A program made the translations under genes and the position numbers. Of a stretch of DNA of 44,798 nucleotides, positions 32,544-41,005 are shown in pieces. Source of the stretch: Bacteroidaceae bacterium. Its GTDB lineage: Bacteria > Bacteroidota > Bacteroidia > Bacteroidales > Bacteroidaceae. Below the pieces are notes generated by a model that saw nothing but the letters and a program-made list of their open reading frames with translations, was not told the DNA's origin and ran no database searches. The stretch spans positions 1 through 44,798 of the forward strand of contig JAKSIY010000006.1 in the NCBI GenBank assembly GCA_024398535.1, given 5' to 3'. Position 1 is the first letter of the stretch. Every line of letters begins with the position of its first letter.

Positions 32544-32936
32544 ATGGTAACTATGAATGCAGTTGAGTTCCAGTCTGTCCTTGTGCGTAACCTTGTAGGC
32601 AATTCCCGCCTGATGGCTCCAGTGGATGGCATTATGACCGAGGTTGATGCCGATGACTATGAAGCATTGGTACGCTATCTGGCGTATGGTCTTATGGTAA
32701 AGGGGTTCAGACGCGGTAATAATATTTATGTGACTTCTGAGAATCAGGATATGTTTACATTCGTTGATGCGGCATGCCGTCTTGCCCATCTGAACGCAGT
32801 GAAGACTGATCTCTCCAGAGGAGACCAGTCTTCACTGATGGATGATGATGTAGATTATCTGATGATGCTTGGCCGTACCTGGTCCTATAAATATAAGGCA
32901 CTGGTTGACCGTTCCGTACGTGAAATCTGTGGTTGA
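32544..32936 (+). CDS. Uncharacterised small protein, 130 residues
   Basis: I do not recognise this protein. It is 130 residues, with no signal peptide or membrane helix, and acidic in the middle. It begins MVTMNAVEFQSVLVRNLVGN, has a strand-rich stretch GFRRGNNIYVTSENQDMFTFV, and then a run of aspartates, DDDVDYLMMLGR. The composition suggests a small globular cytosolic protein. It has its own consensus promoter, and codon use resembles its neighbours. It lies between the LytTR gene, with which it shares the repeat-bearing intergenic region, and natB, whose stop is 4 bp away on the other strand. A start at 32553 is also possible. No function is proposed. Confidence 0.75.
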   Translation: MVTMNAVEFQSVLVRNLVGNSRLMAPVDGIMTEVDADDYEALVRYLAYGLMVKGFRRGNNIYVTSENQDMFTFVDAACRLAHLNAVKTDLSRGDQSSLMDDDVDYLMMLGRTWSYKYKALVDRSVREICG

Positions 32937-32940
32937 CCGC

Positions 32941-34236
32941 TTACTTTGTTTTGATCCAGAGAAGCAGGTCTTTCCATGTAGGTTTCTTGCCGTGCATGAA
33001 TATTCCTATTCTATAAACCTTGCCGGCAAGCCATATTGCTATCATTACTGAGGCGTACAGGATTGCTAGTGATACCAATGGCTGCCATACAGGTATGTCA
33101 AACGGAATCCTTGCCATCATTACGATAGGCGATGTGAAAGGAATCATTGAAAACCACATAATCAATGGCGAGTTGGCATCGTTGAATACCTGCATCATTA
33201 CTATGATTGCAAGGATGATAGGCATCATGATTATCGTGTTGAACTGTCCTGCGTCCTGAGCTGTGTCAACTGCAGAACCTACTGCTGCAAAAAGTGAGGA
33301 GTACAGGACGAATCCTCCAATAATATAGAATAGGAGATAGATGAATAGTTTTACCATGAACAGCACGTTTCCAAGAGTTGCGTTTATTCCTGTGGCCACT
33401 GCTCCTGCTGAAGCAAGGGCTGTGTTGTCCATGAGTACCGGCAGCAGAAACTTGCTGGCACCTATGACAAGTACTGCCCAGATTGCTATCTGGGTTGCAG
33501 CAACTGCAGCCACACCGATTATCTTACCTGACATCAATTCGAATGGGGTGCATGAGGTGACCATAACGTCAATGACGCGACTCTGCTTTTCCTCAATGAC
33601 TGAAGTCATGACCATCTGTCCGTAAATGATCAGTATCATGTAAAGGAGAAGTCCCATGACTAGTCCAAGGAGCATTGAGGCATCGGTCGAAGTCTCCTCC
33701 ATTGACTCAATGTTGTCCGAGCCGTTGTTCTTCAGGGTCTGCAGAGATCCCAGACGAACCTGGGTTGAGGCCAGGATGGAGTCGATTCCCGGGATGTTTG
33801 TCTGCTCAATCTTGCGGTTCCTGATGGTCTGCTCTATCTGTGAACGGATGTTCTCTTCAATTGATACAGAGGCCGAGGTGTTTGTGACGAGTGAAACGTC
33901 GTTGTAGTTTTCCTCAATGTTGCGGCCTATGTAAAGGATTCCGAATGCCTTGTCGCTGGTGTCGTAGGCCTGGTAGGCCTGTTCCTTTGTCATTCCGTCA
34001 AGCAACTGGAACTCAACTTCTGAGTTTGATGCCAACCTGCTGCCGATGATCTGCCCCGGTGTGTCGTCAACAACGACGATATGCTTGGTGTCGGTCTTGC
34101 CGAGCATCATTACCAGAGAAGGTGCAACCATCAGTCCGATCATGAACAGAGGCATGAGTATAGTGGCAATGATGAAGGATTTCTTTTTTGTGCGCTCGCG
34201 ATACTCGCGTGCAATTATAAGAGATGTCTTTCCCAT
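32941..34236 (-). CDS. ABC-2 type permease, NatB-like
   Basis: A 431-residue inner-membrane permease. The N-terminal cytosolic KTSLIIAREYRERTKKKSF is typical of NatB-like exporters and leads into a first helix. A periplasmic domain of about 130 residues follows, then about five helices including LLGLVMGLLLYMILIIYGQMVMTSVIEEK, whose VIEEKQSRVIDV segment contacts the ATPase in this family. It pairs with the ATPase gene 12 bp upstream. NatAB of Bacillus exports sodium, but Bacteroidota relatives are uncharacterised and the cargo is open. Confidence 0.9.
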   Translation of the reverse strand: MGKTSLIIAREYRERTKKKSFIIATILMPLFMIGLMVAPSLVMMLGKTDTKHIVVVDDTPGQIIGSRLASNSEVEFQLLDGMTKEQAYQAYDTSDKAFGILYIGRNIEENYNDVSLVTNTSASVSIEENIRSQIEQTIRNRKIEQTNIPGIDSILASTQVRLGSLQTLKNNGSDNIESMEETSTDASMLLGLVMGLLLYMILIIYGQMVMTSVIEEKQSRVIDVMVTSCTPFELMSGKIIGVAAVAATQIAIWAVLVIGASKFLLPVLMDNTALASAGAVATGINATLGNVLFMVKLFIYLLFYIIGGFVLYSSLFAAVGSAVDTAQDAGQFNTIIMMPIILAIIVMMQVFNDANSPLIMWFSMIPFTSPIVMMARIPFDIPVWQPLVSLAILYASVMIAIWLAGKVYRIGIFMHGKKPTWKDLLLWIKTK

Positions 34237-34248
34237 AGTTCTGCGGTT

Positions 34249-35175
34249 TTAGAGTGTGCCGTTTACGGCGCGTATGAAAATGTCATTCATGCTTGGTACT
34301 ATCTCCTGGAATGAGCGCAGCCTGCATGCCTGGTTCAGGGATGCTATCGCCTGCTGTACATTGCTGTCTTCCTGAATGTGAATCTTCTGCTGGGTGTATC
34401 CTCCAATGATTCCTTCCGGTTCGTCAATGGTGGTTCCTATTCCCTGGATTGCGGCGTTGAATGCCTCAATGTCTCCGTTGAAGACTACCTGGAACGTGTT
34501 TCCGCCAGCCTTGCGCCTGATTTCGTCAACCGTTCCGGACAGAATGTTCCGTGATTTGTTGATAAGGGTGATGTCGTCGCAGATTTCCTCTACCGATGCC
34601 ATGTTGTGTGTAGAGAAGATGACTGTTGCCCCACGGTCACGCAGTCCCAGGATTTCACGCTTGAGCAGGTCGGCGTTGATTGGGTCAAATCCCGAGAACG
34701 GCTCGTCAAAGATAAGCAGCTTAGGTTCGTGCACCACGGTTGATATGAACTGGATCTTCTGGGCCATACCTTTTGAGAGGTCCTCAATTTTCTTGTCCCA
34801 CCAGTCTGAGATTTCAAGTCTTTCAAACCACCACTTGAGACGCTTTTCGGCATCGGCTTTCTTCATTCCCTTGAGCTGGGCAAAGAACATGGCCTGGTCT
34901 CCAACCTTCATTTTCTTGTAGAGACCGCGCTCTTCCGGCATGTAACCTATGTGGTAGATGTCTTCAGTGGCAATCTCCTTTCCGTCCAGAAATACTTTTC
35001 CGTTGTCTGGGATTGTAATCCTGTTTATGATTCTGATAAGTGTTGTCTTGCCGGCGCCATTGGGGCCGAGCAGACCATAGATTGAGCCGCGTGGAATTTC
35101 AAGCGAGACGTCATCAAGAGCCTGGTGACCTGTGAATGCCTTAGATACGTGCTCAATTTTTAGAATGGTATCCAT
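34249..35175 (-). CDS. ABC transporter ATPase, NatA-like
   Basis: A 308-residue ABC ATPase. Walker A is GPNGAGKTT (residues 37-45), the signature is LSKGMAQK, and Walker B is LLIFDEPFSGFDP followed by the switch His in IFSTHNM. A C-terminal extension of about 85 residues after the ABC core (GGNTFQVVFNGDIEAFNAAIQG) is the DUF4162-type domain common in NatA- and DrrA-like ATPases. It is the partner of the adjacent permease. It could in principle also power the efflux permeases at 29117-31482, which lack an ATPase, but the tight pairing with its own permease makes this less likely. Confidence 0.93.
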   Translation of the reverse strand: MDTILKIEHVSKAFTGHQALDDVSLEIPRGSIYGLLGPNGAGKTTLIRIINRITIPDNGKVFLDGKEIATEDIYHIGYMPEERGLYKKMKVGDQAMFFAQLKGMKKADAEKRLKWWFERLEISDWWDKKIEDLSKGMAQKIQFISTVVHEPKLLIFDEPFSGFDPINADLLKREILGLRDRGATVIFSTHNMASVEEICDDITLINKSRNILSGTVDEIRRKAGGNTFQVVFNGDIEAFNAAIQGIGTTIDEPEGIIGGYTQQKIHIQEDSNVQQAIASLNQACRLRSFQEIVPSMNDIFIRAVNGTL

Positions 35176-35199
35176 TTCTGATAAGTGTTATGTTTGGTA

Positions 35200-35207
35200 C
35201 AAAGTTA
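35200..35207 (-). promoter_or_regulatory. -7 element for the natA-natB operon
   Basis: The minus strand reads TAACTTTG, 24 nt before the start codon at 35175. Confidence 0.65.
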
Positions 35208-35215
35208 ACCAATGT

Positions 35216-35247
35216 TTTGCGTTTGAACCATATAATGGATATTTTTG
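35216..35247 (+). promoter_or_regulatory. -33/-7 promoter for the DUF4465 gene
   Basis: TTTG at 35216-35219 and TATTTTTG at 35240-35247 are separated by 20 bp, the spacing of the Bacteroidota consensus. The ATG follows 21 nt after the box. Confidence 0.65.
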
Positions 35248-35268
35248 CGTGAACAAAAATGACGAAAG

Positions 35269-36009
35269 ATGAGGACAAGAGTAATTCCGGTGCTGGTATG
35301 TCTTATGCTGCTTGCATGCAAAAATACCGATGAAAAGGCCATGTTTGTGCTTTCTGCCAATGGCTTGCTGCCTGATTCCGTCGGGTATTATGAGGGTGGG
35401 GCAGATGGCACCGGCAATGGCTTCTATGCAAAGGAAGAGCTGTCATTCCCGCCGTTCCTGCTTGCCCATTCCAGTTCGGAGTGGGGATTCGGCTATGGAT
35501 TTACCTATTGTCATACAAAGGATGTTTCAACTCCAGGGTATGCCAATCTGTCTTCAGTCGCGGGCAGAGGCGTGTCTGGTGATACCTACTTTACGGTGCG
35601 TACTGATGGTGGCAGATATGGGCATCCTTCTGTCGTTACTTTCCAGAACGGTAAGAGCTATAATGCCTGCGAGGTGTTCGTTACGAATGCCGTAAATGCC
35701 TGGCTTGCAATGAGAGACGGTGACGATGGGTTTGGTGAGTTCTCTTTCTGCAAGAAGGACTGGGGCGCTTCTGATTATCTGGATCTGCTGATAACGGGTC
35801 ACTACGACCAGTATATAACCGGTTCTGTGAAGGTCCGGCTTGCTGATGGATTGAATTTTGAGAAGGAGTGGCGCCGGGTTGACCTGTCCCCGCTTGGCGA
35901 GGTTAAATCAATTGAATTCCTGCTGCAGTCATCAGATTCAACAGAAACAGGCGTGATGAATACCCCTGCCTATTTCTGTCTTGATGCCTTGACGGTGTCT
36001 GAATTATAA
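35269..36009 (+). CDS. DUF4465-type lipoprotein
   Basis: A 246-residue lipoprotein with lipobox MLLAC (Cys17 lipidated). The rest matches the DUF4465 pattern I know from Bacteroidota: an N-terminal segment with a YEGG turn, WGFGYGFTYCHTKDVSTPGYANLSS, SGDTYFTV, the YNACEVFVTNAVNAWLAMRDGD strand, DYLDLLITGHY, and the ending TPAYFCLDALTV. The fold is probably a beta-sandwich of the carbohydrate-binding type, displayed on the cell surface or in the periplasm. The function is unknown; homologues often occur beside TonB-dependent receptors, but none is here. Its stop overlaps the end of the Rid-like gene by 6 bp. Confidence 0.8.
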   Translation: MRTRVIPVLVCLMLLACKNTDEKAMFVLSANGLLPDSVGYYEGGADGTGNGFYAKEELSFPPFLLAHSSSEWGFGYGFTYCHTKDVSTPGYANLSSVAGRGVSGDTYFTVRTDGGRYGHPSVVTFQNGKSYNACEVFVTNAVNAWLAMRDGDDGFGEFSFCKKDWGASDYLDLLITGHYDQYITGSVKVRLADGLNFEKEWRRVDLSPLGEVKSIEFLLQSSDSTETGVMNTPAYFCLDALTVSEL

Positions 36010-37140
36010 TGCTGGGAACCTGCTGTCGCCGCTTGCGGTTATCGCCATGCATTCCATCTCAATAAGCCATCCCGGGCGGCATACCGGTGCATAGGTGATT
36101 ACATACGGAATTCCCTGTAGCCTGTTCTCAAGAAGTTCTGAAACTACCTGATAATCTGCTATGTCGCGCAGGTAAACTATGGCGTGCATTACGTCTTTCA
36201 TCTGGGCCTTTGCCGTCCTGAGAAGTGCCTGTACGTTCTGGAGCATGCGCTCGGTCTGGCCTATGACGTCACCGGTGTGGACTATGTTTCCGCAGTTGTC
36301 GATGCTGGCGGTTCCTGAAATGAAAACGTGTTTCCTGTCTCCGTAGGTTACTGCTGTACCGCGTTCAAAGCTGACTCCGTATTCGTATGTGGGGTTCAGG
36401 TAGTCCGGGGCCTGAAGATACTGTATCTGCTCCGGCACGATGCCGTTGACAGCGTACGCGTCAAACATGACCGAACATCCACGTTCCGCGCATCGGCCGC
36501 CAATGCCTGTGCTGGCTATGAAGTGGGTGTCGCGGGTAAGCCCCTGTGTGGAGAATACATCATTCCTTGCGGTGACTACTCCGTGATAGTTGTTGTCTAT
36601 GTCGTTTACAAAGAACCATGTCCTGATGCAGTTGTCTGACAATGTGTTGCCATGCTCTGAGATCTGTTCTCCGTAGCTTAGAAGTAGCTCCTTGGCCTGT
36701 TCCCGTGAGCTTTTTCCGTCAGCTTTCCTGCTGCATGCCCAGATGTGACGATAGGAACCGTGCGATGCGCTGAAGAGTCCTTCCTTGAGAACTGATGTGG
36801 TCGTGTCAGACTGCAGATAGACAAGCAAAGCGGCTTTTGTGCCGTCAAGAGGAGGCTGCTCTATAATGGAAACAGCGTTTTCTGCTCCCTTGCGTAGCTC
36901 TTCCACTGCAGACTGCTGCTGGGACGAGTCGCTCAGGAACCATCTTTCAAAAACAGGACACAGTGATGGGACTGACTGCCTGTATTCCTGGCAGCGTCTC
37001 CAGATGGCGTCCAGCTGCTGGCTGAATGGCATCCTTCTGTCTGTGGCTCCAATTACGGCAAATGCCTCTTCTGTACCTTTTTCGGTGCGGAAACTCCGTA
37101 CCTGTATGTATGTGGTGCTTGCTGTTGTCTTTTCAGTCAT
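36004..37140 (-). CDS. Rid-family / chorismatase-like protein
   Basis: A 378-residue protein whose C-terminal 125 residues are a RidA/YjgF domain: HVFISGTASIDNCGNIVHTGDVIGQTERMLQNV, then VIYLRDIADY and CRPGWLIEMECMAI, where the Arg is the family's substrate-binding residue. RidA proteins hydrolyse reactive enamines and imines. The N-terminal 250 residues are not a simple second RidA copy. The segment CIRTWFFVNDID...TARNDVFSTQ...FIASTGIGG resembles FkbO/Hyg5 chorismatases, which are RidA-like and cleave chorismate. I therefore call it Rid-family with a chorismatase-like N-terminal part; the activity is unproven. It is a single-gene unit. A weak -7 variant (TATCTTCG, minus strand, 37167-37174) may drive it. 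Confidence 0.75.
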   Translation of the reverse strand: MTEKTTASTTYIQVRSFRTEKGTEEAFAVIGATDRRMPFSQQLDAIWRRCQEYRQSVPSLCPVFERWFLSDSSQQQSAVEELRKGAENAVSIIEQPPLDGTKAALLVYLQSDTTTSVLKEGLFSASHGSYRHIWACSRKADGKSSREQAKELLLSYGEQISEHGNTLSDNCIRTWFFVNDIDNNYHGVVTARNDVFSTQGLTRDTHFIASTGIGGRCAERGCSVMFDAYAVNGIVPEQIQYLQAPDYLNPTYEYGVSFERGTAVTYGDRKHVFISGTASIDNCGNIVHTGDVIGQTERMLQNVQALLRTAKAQMKDVMHAIVYLRDIADYQVVSELLENRLQGIPYVITYAPVCRPGWLIEMECMAITASGDSRFPAL

Positions 37141-37228
37141 GAAATTTGCAATCGGATTTCAAAGTGCGAAGATAGTCTAAAAAAAGTTGTTTTTGATATT
37201 TCGGCCCGCTTTTTAAAAACAAAATTGT

Positions 37229-37236
37229 TACTTTTG
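37229..37236 (+). promoter_or_regulatory. -7 element for the recJ operon
   Basis: TACTTTTG followed by C. Transcription from here gives a leader of about 88 nt before the ATG at 37331, the longest of the promoter-to-start leaders I could place in this window. Confidence 0.65.
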
Positions 37237-37247
37237 CTTTTTGAAAC

Positions 37248-37269
37248 TTAAGGGTAGTGTTCCTACCTT
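37248..37269 (+). other. Stem-loop in the recJ leader
   Basis: GGTAG and CTACC pair across a 5-nt loop, extended by one G:U and one A:U pair to seven pairs. It would lie near the 5' end of the recJ transcript. No U tract follows, so it is not a terminator; it may stabilise the message. Confidence 0.4.
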
Positions 37270-37330
37270 ATAAACGGGTGCATAATAGCGCGCCCCACTG
37301 ACATGAAAAAAGAAAAAAAAGATATATATA

Positions 37331-39055
37331 ATGAATTTCAGATGGAACTATCAGCCACCGACACAGGACCTGAAAGACAGGGCACTTGAACTGTCCCGTT
37401 CGCTGGGCATCAGTCCGGTTCTATGCCAACTGCTGATAAAGAGAGGGATAACTGATCCCGTGCAGGCTGAACATTTCTTCAACCCGCAGCTCCATGAACT
37501 GCTGGATCCATATCTGATGAATGACATGGAGACGGCGGTGGACCGCCTTAATCTTGCCATTGAGAGAGGGGAGAGGATTCTGGTCTATGGAGATTACGAT
37601 GTGGACGGAACCACAGCTGTGGCTTTGGTTTACAATTTCCTGAAGCACCAGAAAGGATACGACAATCTGGACTACTATGTTCCTGACCGGAACAATGAGG
37701 GTTACGGCGTGTCCCATCAGGGTGTCGATTATGCATTTGAGACCGGTGTCGGCCTGGTCATTGTACTGGATTGCGGTATCAAGGCCATAGAAGAGATTGC
37801 CTACGCCAAGGAAAAGGGTATTGATTTCATTGTCTGCGACCATCATGTGCCGGACGATGAACTGCCGCCGGCCGTAGCAATTCTGAATGCCAAGAGACGT
37901 GACAATGAGTATCCTTTCCTACACCTTTCCGGATGTGGGGTCGGATTCAAGTTCATGCAGGCCTTTGCCATGAGCAATGGTCTGCCTCCAAGCGTCATGT
38001 TCCCGCTTCTGGATCTTGTTGCGGTAAGTACGGCATCGGACATTGTCCCGATAATGGGCGAGAACCGCGTGCTGGCATATTACGGCCTGCAGCAGCTTAA
38101 CGATAATCCTTGCGTTGGACTCAAGGCAATCATCAAGGTGTGTGAACTTGATGACAGGAAGGAGCTGACCATAAATGACATAGTCTTCAAGATAGGACCG
38201 CGCCTGAATGCGTCTGGCCGTCTTCATTCCGGCAAGGAGGCAGTTGAGCTGATGGTTGAGACTGACTTTGAACGTGCTCTTGAGATTGCAAGAAGGATCA
38301 ACGGATACAATGAGGAGCGCAAGAAGCAGGACAAGGAGATGACCCGCGAGGCAAACCAGATTGTGGATAATCTGAATGACCTGTCAGAAAAGCGCTCGAT
38401 AGTGCTCTATAACGAGGAATGGAACAGAGGCGTTATCGGAATTGTTGCATCGCGCCTGACGGAAATCTACTACAGACCGGCAGTGGTGCTTACCAGGACC
38501 GGTGACGTGGCAACCGGATCTGCACGCTCGGTGGCAGGCTTTGATGTCTATAGCGCCATAGAGAGCTGCAAGGATCTTCTTGAGAACTTTGGCGGCCATA
38601 CCTACGCGGCAGGACTCTCAATGAAAGTTGAGAATGTTGAGGAGTTTCAGCGCCGTTTTGAGGAGTATGTCGCTGACAACATACTTCCGGATCAGGTTGA
38701 GGCCTCAATAGATATCGATGCTGAGCTTACCTTCAAGGATATTACAGAGACGTTCTATCGTGACCTAAACAGGTTCCAGCCATTCGGCCCAGAAAACCAT
38801 AAGCCAATATTCTGTACCAGAAGGGTTTATGATTACGGCGGCAGCAAGGTTGTGGGACGTGACCAGGAGCATATAAAGATGGAGATGATAGACAGTACCA
38901 AGAAGACCTGCAAGGGCATCGCCTTTGGCCAGAGCCGGAATTTCTCACTGATCAGGTCAAAGAGTTCGTTTGACATCTGCTACACCCTTGAGGAGAATAA
39001 CTTCAATCCGGGGCACCCGATACTGCAGATAGACAATATTAAGTCCAGCTGCTGA
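37331..39055 (+). CDS. recJ: Single-stranded-DNA-specific exonuclease RecJ
   Basis: A 574-residue RecJ, the 5'-to-3' single-strand exonuclease of RecF-type recombination and mismatch repair. DHH-domain motifs are present: GDYDVDGTTA (Asp88, Asp90 and Asp92 bind metal), DHH at 170-172, and HLSGCGVGFKF. The DHHA1 domain carries GGHTYAAGLS, and an OB-like C-terminal part ends the protein. Length matches E. coli RecJ (577). recQ, its functional partner in resection, follows 17 bp downstream. Confidence 0.97.
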   Translation: MNFRWNYQPPTQDLKDRALELSRSLGISPVLCQLLIKRGITDPVQAEHFFNPQLHELLDPYLMNDMETAVDRLNLAIERGERILVYGDYDVDGTTAVALVYNFLKHQKGYDNLDYYVPDRNNEGYGVSHQGVDYAFETGVGLVIVLDCGIKAIEEIAYAKEKGIDFIVCDHHVPDDELPPAVAILNAKRRDNEYPFLHLSGCGVGFKFMQAFAMSNGLPPSVMFPLLDLVAVSTASDIVPIMGENRVLAYYGLQQLNDNPCVGLKAIIKVCELDDRKELTINDIVFKIGPRLNASGRLHSGKEAVELMVETDFERALEIARRINGYNEERKKQDKEMTREANQIVDNLNDLSEKRSIVLYNEEWNRGVIGIVASRLTEIYYRPAVVLTRTGDVATGSARSVAGFDVYSAIESCKDLLENFGGHTYAAGLSMKVENVEEFQRRFEEYVADNILPDQVEASIDIDAELTFKDITETFYRDLNRFQPFGPENHKPIFCTRRVYDYGGSKVVGRDQEHIKMEMIDSTKKTCKGIAFGQSRNFSLIRSKSSFDICYTLEENNFNPGHPILQIDNIKSSC

Positions 39056-39072
39056 TTTCTTGACAGATAGAG

Positions 39073-41001
39073 ATGGCTACCCTGGCTGAATACCGTGAAA
39101 TACTCAAGCAGTACTGGGGATATGATTCGTTCCGAGGCGTGCAGGAGGAGATTATCTGCAGCATCGGAAGCGGTAAGGATACCCTGGGCCTGATGCCTAC
39201 CGGCGGTGGCAAGAGCATTACCTTTCAGGTTCCTGCGCTTGCTCAGGACGGCATGTGCATTGTCATTACACCTCTGGTTGCCCTGATGAAGGATCAGGTG
39301 GCAAACCTCAGAAACCGTGGAATACGTGCGGCGGCAATCCATGCCGGTCTCAAGAGGGAAGAGGTTGTACTTCTGCTTGAAGACTGTATATTCGGCGGAT
39401 ACAAGTTCCTGTATGTTTCACCCGAAAGGCTTGCTTCAGAACTGTTTCAGGGAAAACTGAAAAAGATGAAGGTCTCTATGGTTGCAGTGGATGAATCGCA
39501 CTGCATATCACAATGGGGCTATGACTTCCGTCCTGCGTATCTTGAAATTAGCAGGATAAGGGAACTGCTGCCGGGGGTGCCGGTCCTGGCGCTTACTGCA
39601 ACTGCAACGCCCAGGGTCGTCGATGATATTCAGGACAAGCTTGGCTTCAGGGAGAAGAATGTCTTCAGGATGAGCTTTGAACGCTCAAACCTGTGGTACA
39701 TAGTGCGGAATACGGACAACAAGACTGAGGAACTATTGAGGATACTCGGCAAGGTGCCCGGTTCTGCAATAGTCTATGTCAGGAACCGCAGACGCACCAA
39801 GGAGATTGCCGAGGAGCTGACTCAGGCAGGAGTGGCATCGACATTCTATCATGCCGGACTTGAAACCGAAGAGAAGGACAGGCGCCAGCAGATGTGGACC
39901 GATGGGGCAGTCCGTGTCATTGTTGCAACCAATGCTTTCGGAATGGGTATTGACAAGCCTGATGTTCGGCTTGTGGTTCATATAGATATGCCGGATTCGG
40001 TCGAGGCCTATTTTCAGGAGGCCGGCCGAGGCGGCCGTGACGGGCAGACTGCCTATGCTGTGCTGTTGAATTCTCCGGGAGACAAGAGGATTGTCTCAAA
40101 AAGATTGACAGACAGTTTCCCTGAGAAGGATTTCATAAGGATGGTTTATGAGAAGCTGGCCTACTATTATCAGATGGCCATGGGTGACGGTCAGGGGTGT
40201 GTCTATGAATTCTCCCTGTCTCAGTTCTGTCAGAGGTACTCTCTTCCGCTTCTTCCCGTGGAGAATGCGCTGCGCATACTTACGCGCATGGGGTACATTG
40301 AATACGTCGATGAGGCTGACTATTCTGCCCGCCTGAAGTTTGTCAGTTCCAAGGAAGAACTGTATCGGTTAAGGGAGTCGGATTCCGACAGCGAGAGTGT
40401 CATGCGCATCGTCCTCAGACTGTACAGCGGTCTTTTTGCGGACTACGTGAACATAGATGAGAAACTGATAGCCACGAAAGCAGGAATAACTGCCCACAGA
40501 CTATATGAGATACTGATTGGACTCCAGAGAATGGGCATTGTCTTGTATGTCCCGTCAAAAAGAACCCCTATGATAATCTGGAAACGGGCCCGTGTCGAGG
40601 CTGAAGTGCTCAGGTTCGATCCTGAGGCCTATGAGAACAGAATGAAGGAGTTCCAGGAGCGTATGCAGGCCATGACCGAGTATGTGACCCGCCAGGCAGG
40701 ATGCCGCAGCCAGATGCTTCTGGCGTATTTCGGAGAAAAGAGTCACGATTCCTGCATGAGGTGCGATATATGTCAGTCCAGTCATGAATCGGGTATGAGC
40801 ACGGGCATGTTCAGGCAGATACGCGGGCGGATAGTTGCGCTTCTGTCTGCTGGGGCATCGGATTCGTTGAGCCTGTGCAGTCTTCCGTATTCAAGGGAAA
40901 GAATCAATTCCGTCCTCAGGAGTATGCTTGATGAGGAAGAGTTATTCATGGATGACGGAAAGGTCCGGCTGAGTGAAAATTTGAAATCAGAAAAAGAATA
41001 G
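39073..41001 (+). CDS. recQ: ATP-dependent DNA helicase RecQ
   Basis: A 642-residue RecQ 3'-to-5' helicase. Walker A is PTGGGKS (residues 42-48), Walker B is DESH (140-143), then SQWGYDFRP, LTATAT, and motif VI QEAGRGGRDG. The zinc-binding cysteines of the RQC region appear as CRSQMLLAYFGE...CMRCDIC. The C-terminal 60 residues are weakly conserved and I see no full HRDC domain. With recJ it provides the unwinding-plus-nuclease step of gap repair. The gene ends 4 bp before the SGNH gene. Confidence 0.97.
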   Translation: MATLAEYREILKQYWGYDSFRGVQEEIICSIGSGKDTLGLMPTGGGKSITFQVPALAQDGMCIVITPLVALMKDQVANLRNRGIRAAAIHAGLKREEVVLLLEDCIFGGYKFLYVSPERLASELFQGKLKKMKVSMVAVDESHCISQWGYDFRPAYLEISRIRELLPGVPVLALTATATPRVVDDIQDKLGFREKNVFRMSFERSNLWYIVRNTDNKTEELLRILGKVPGSAIVYVRNRRRTKEIAEELTQAGVASTFYHAGLETEEKDRRQQMWTDGAVRVIVATNAFGMGIDKPDVRLVVHIDMPDSVEAYFQEAGRGGRDGQTAYAVLLNSPGDKRIVSKRLTDSFPEKDFIRMVYEKLAYYYQMAMGDGQGCVYEFSLSQFCQRYSLPLLPVENALRILTRMGYIEYVDEADYSARLKFVSSKEELYRLRESDSDSESVMRIVLRLYSGLFADYVNIDEKLIATKAGITAHRLYEILIGLQRMGIVLYVPSKRTPMIIWKRARVEAEVLRFDPEAYENRMKEFQERMQAMTEYVTRQAGCRSQMLLAYFGEKSHDSCMRCDICQSSHESGMSTGMFRQIRGRIVALLSAGASDSLSLCSLPYSRERINSVLRSMLDEEELFMDDGKVRLSENLKSEKE

Positions 41002-41005
41002 AGAA

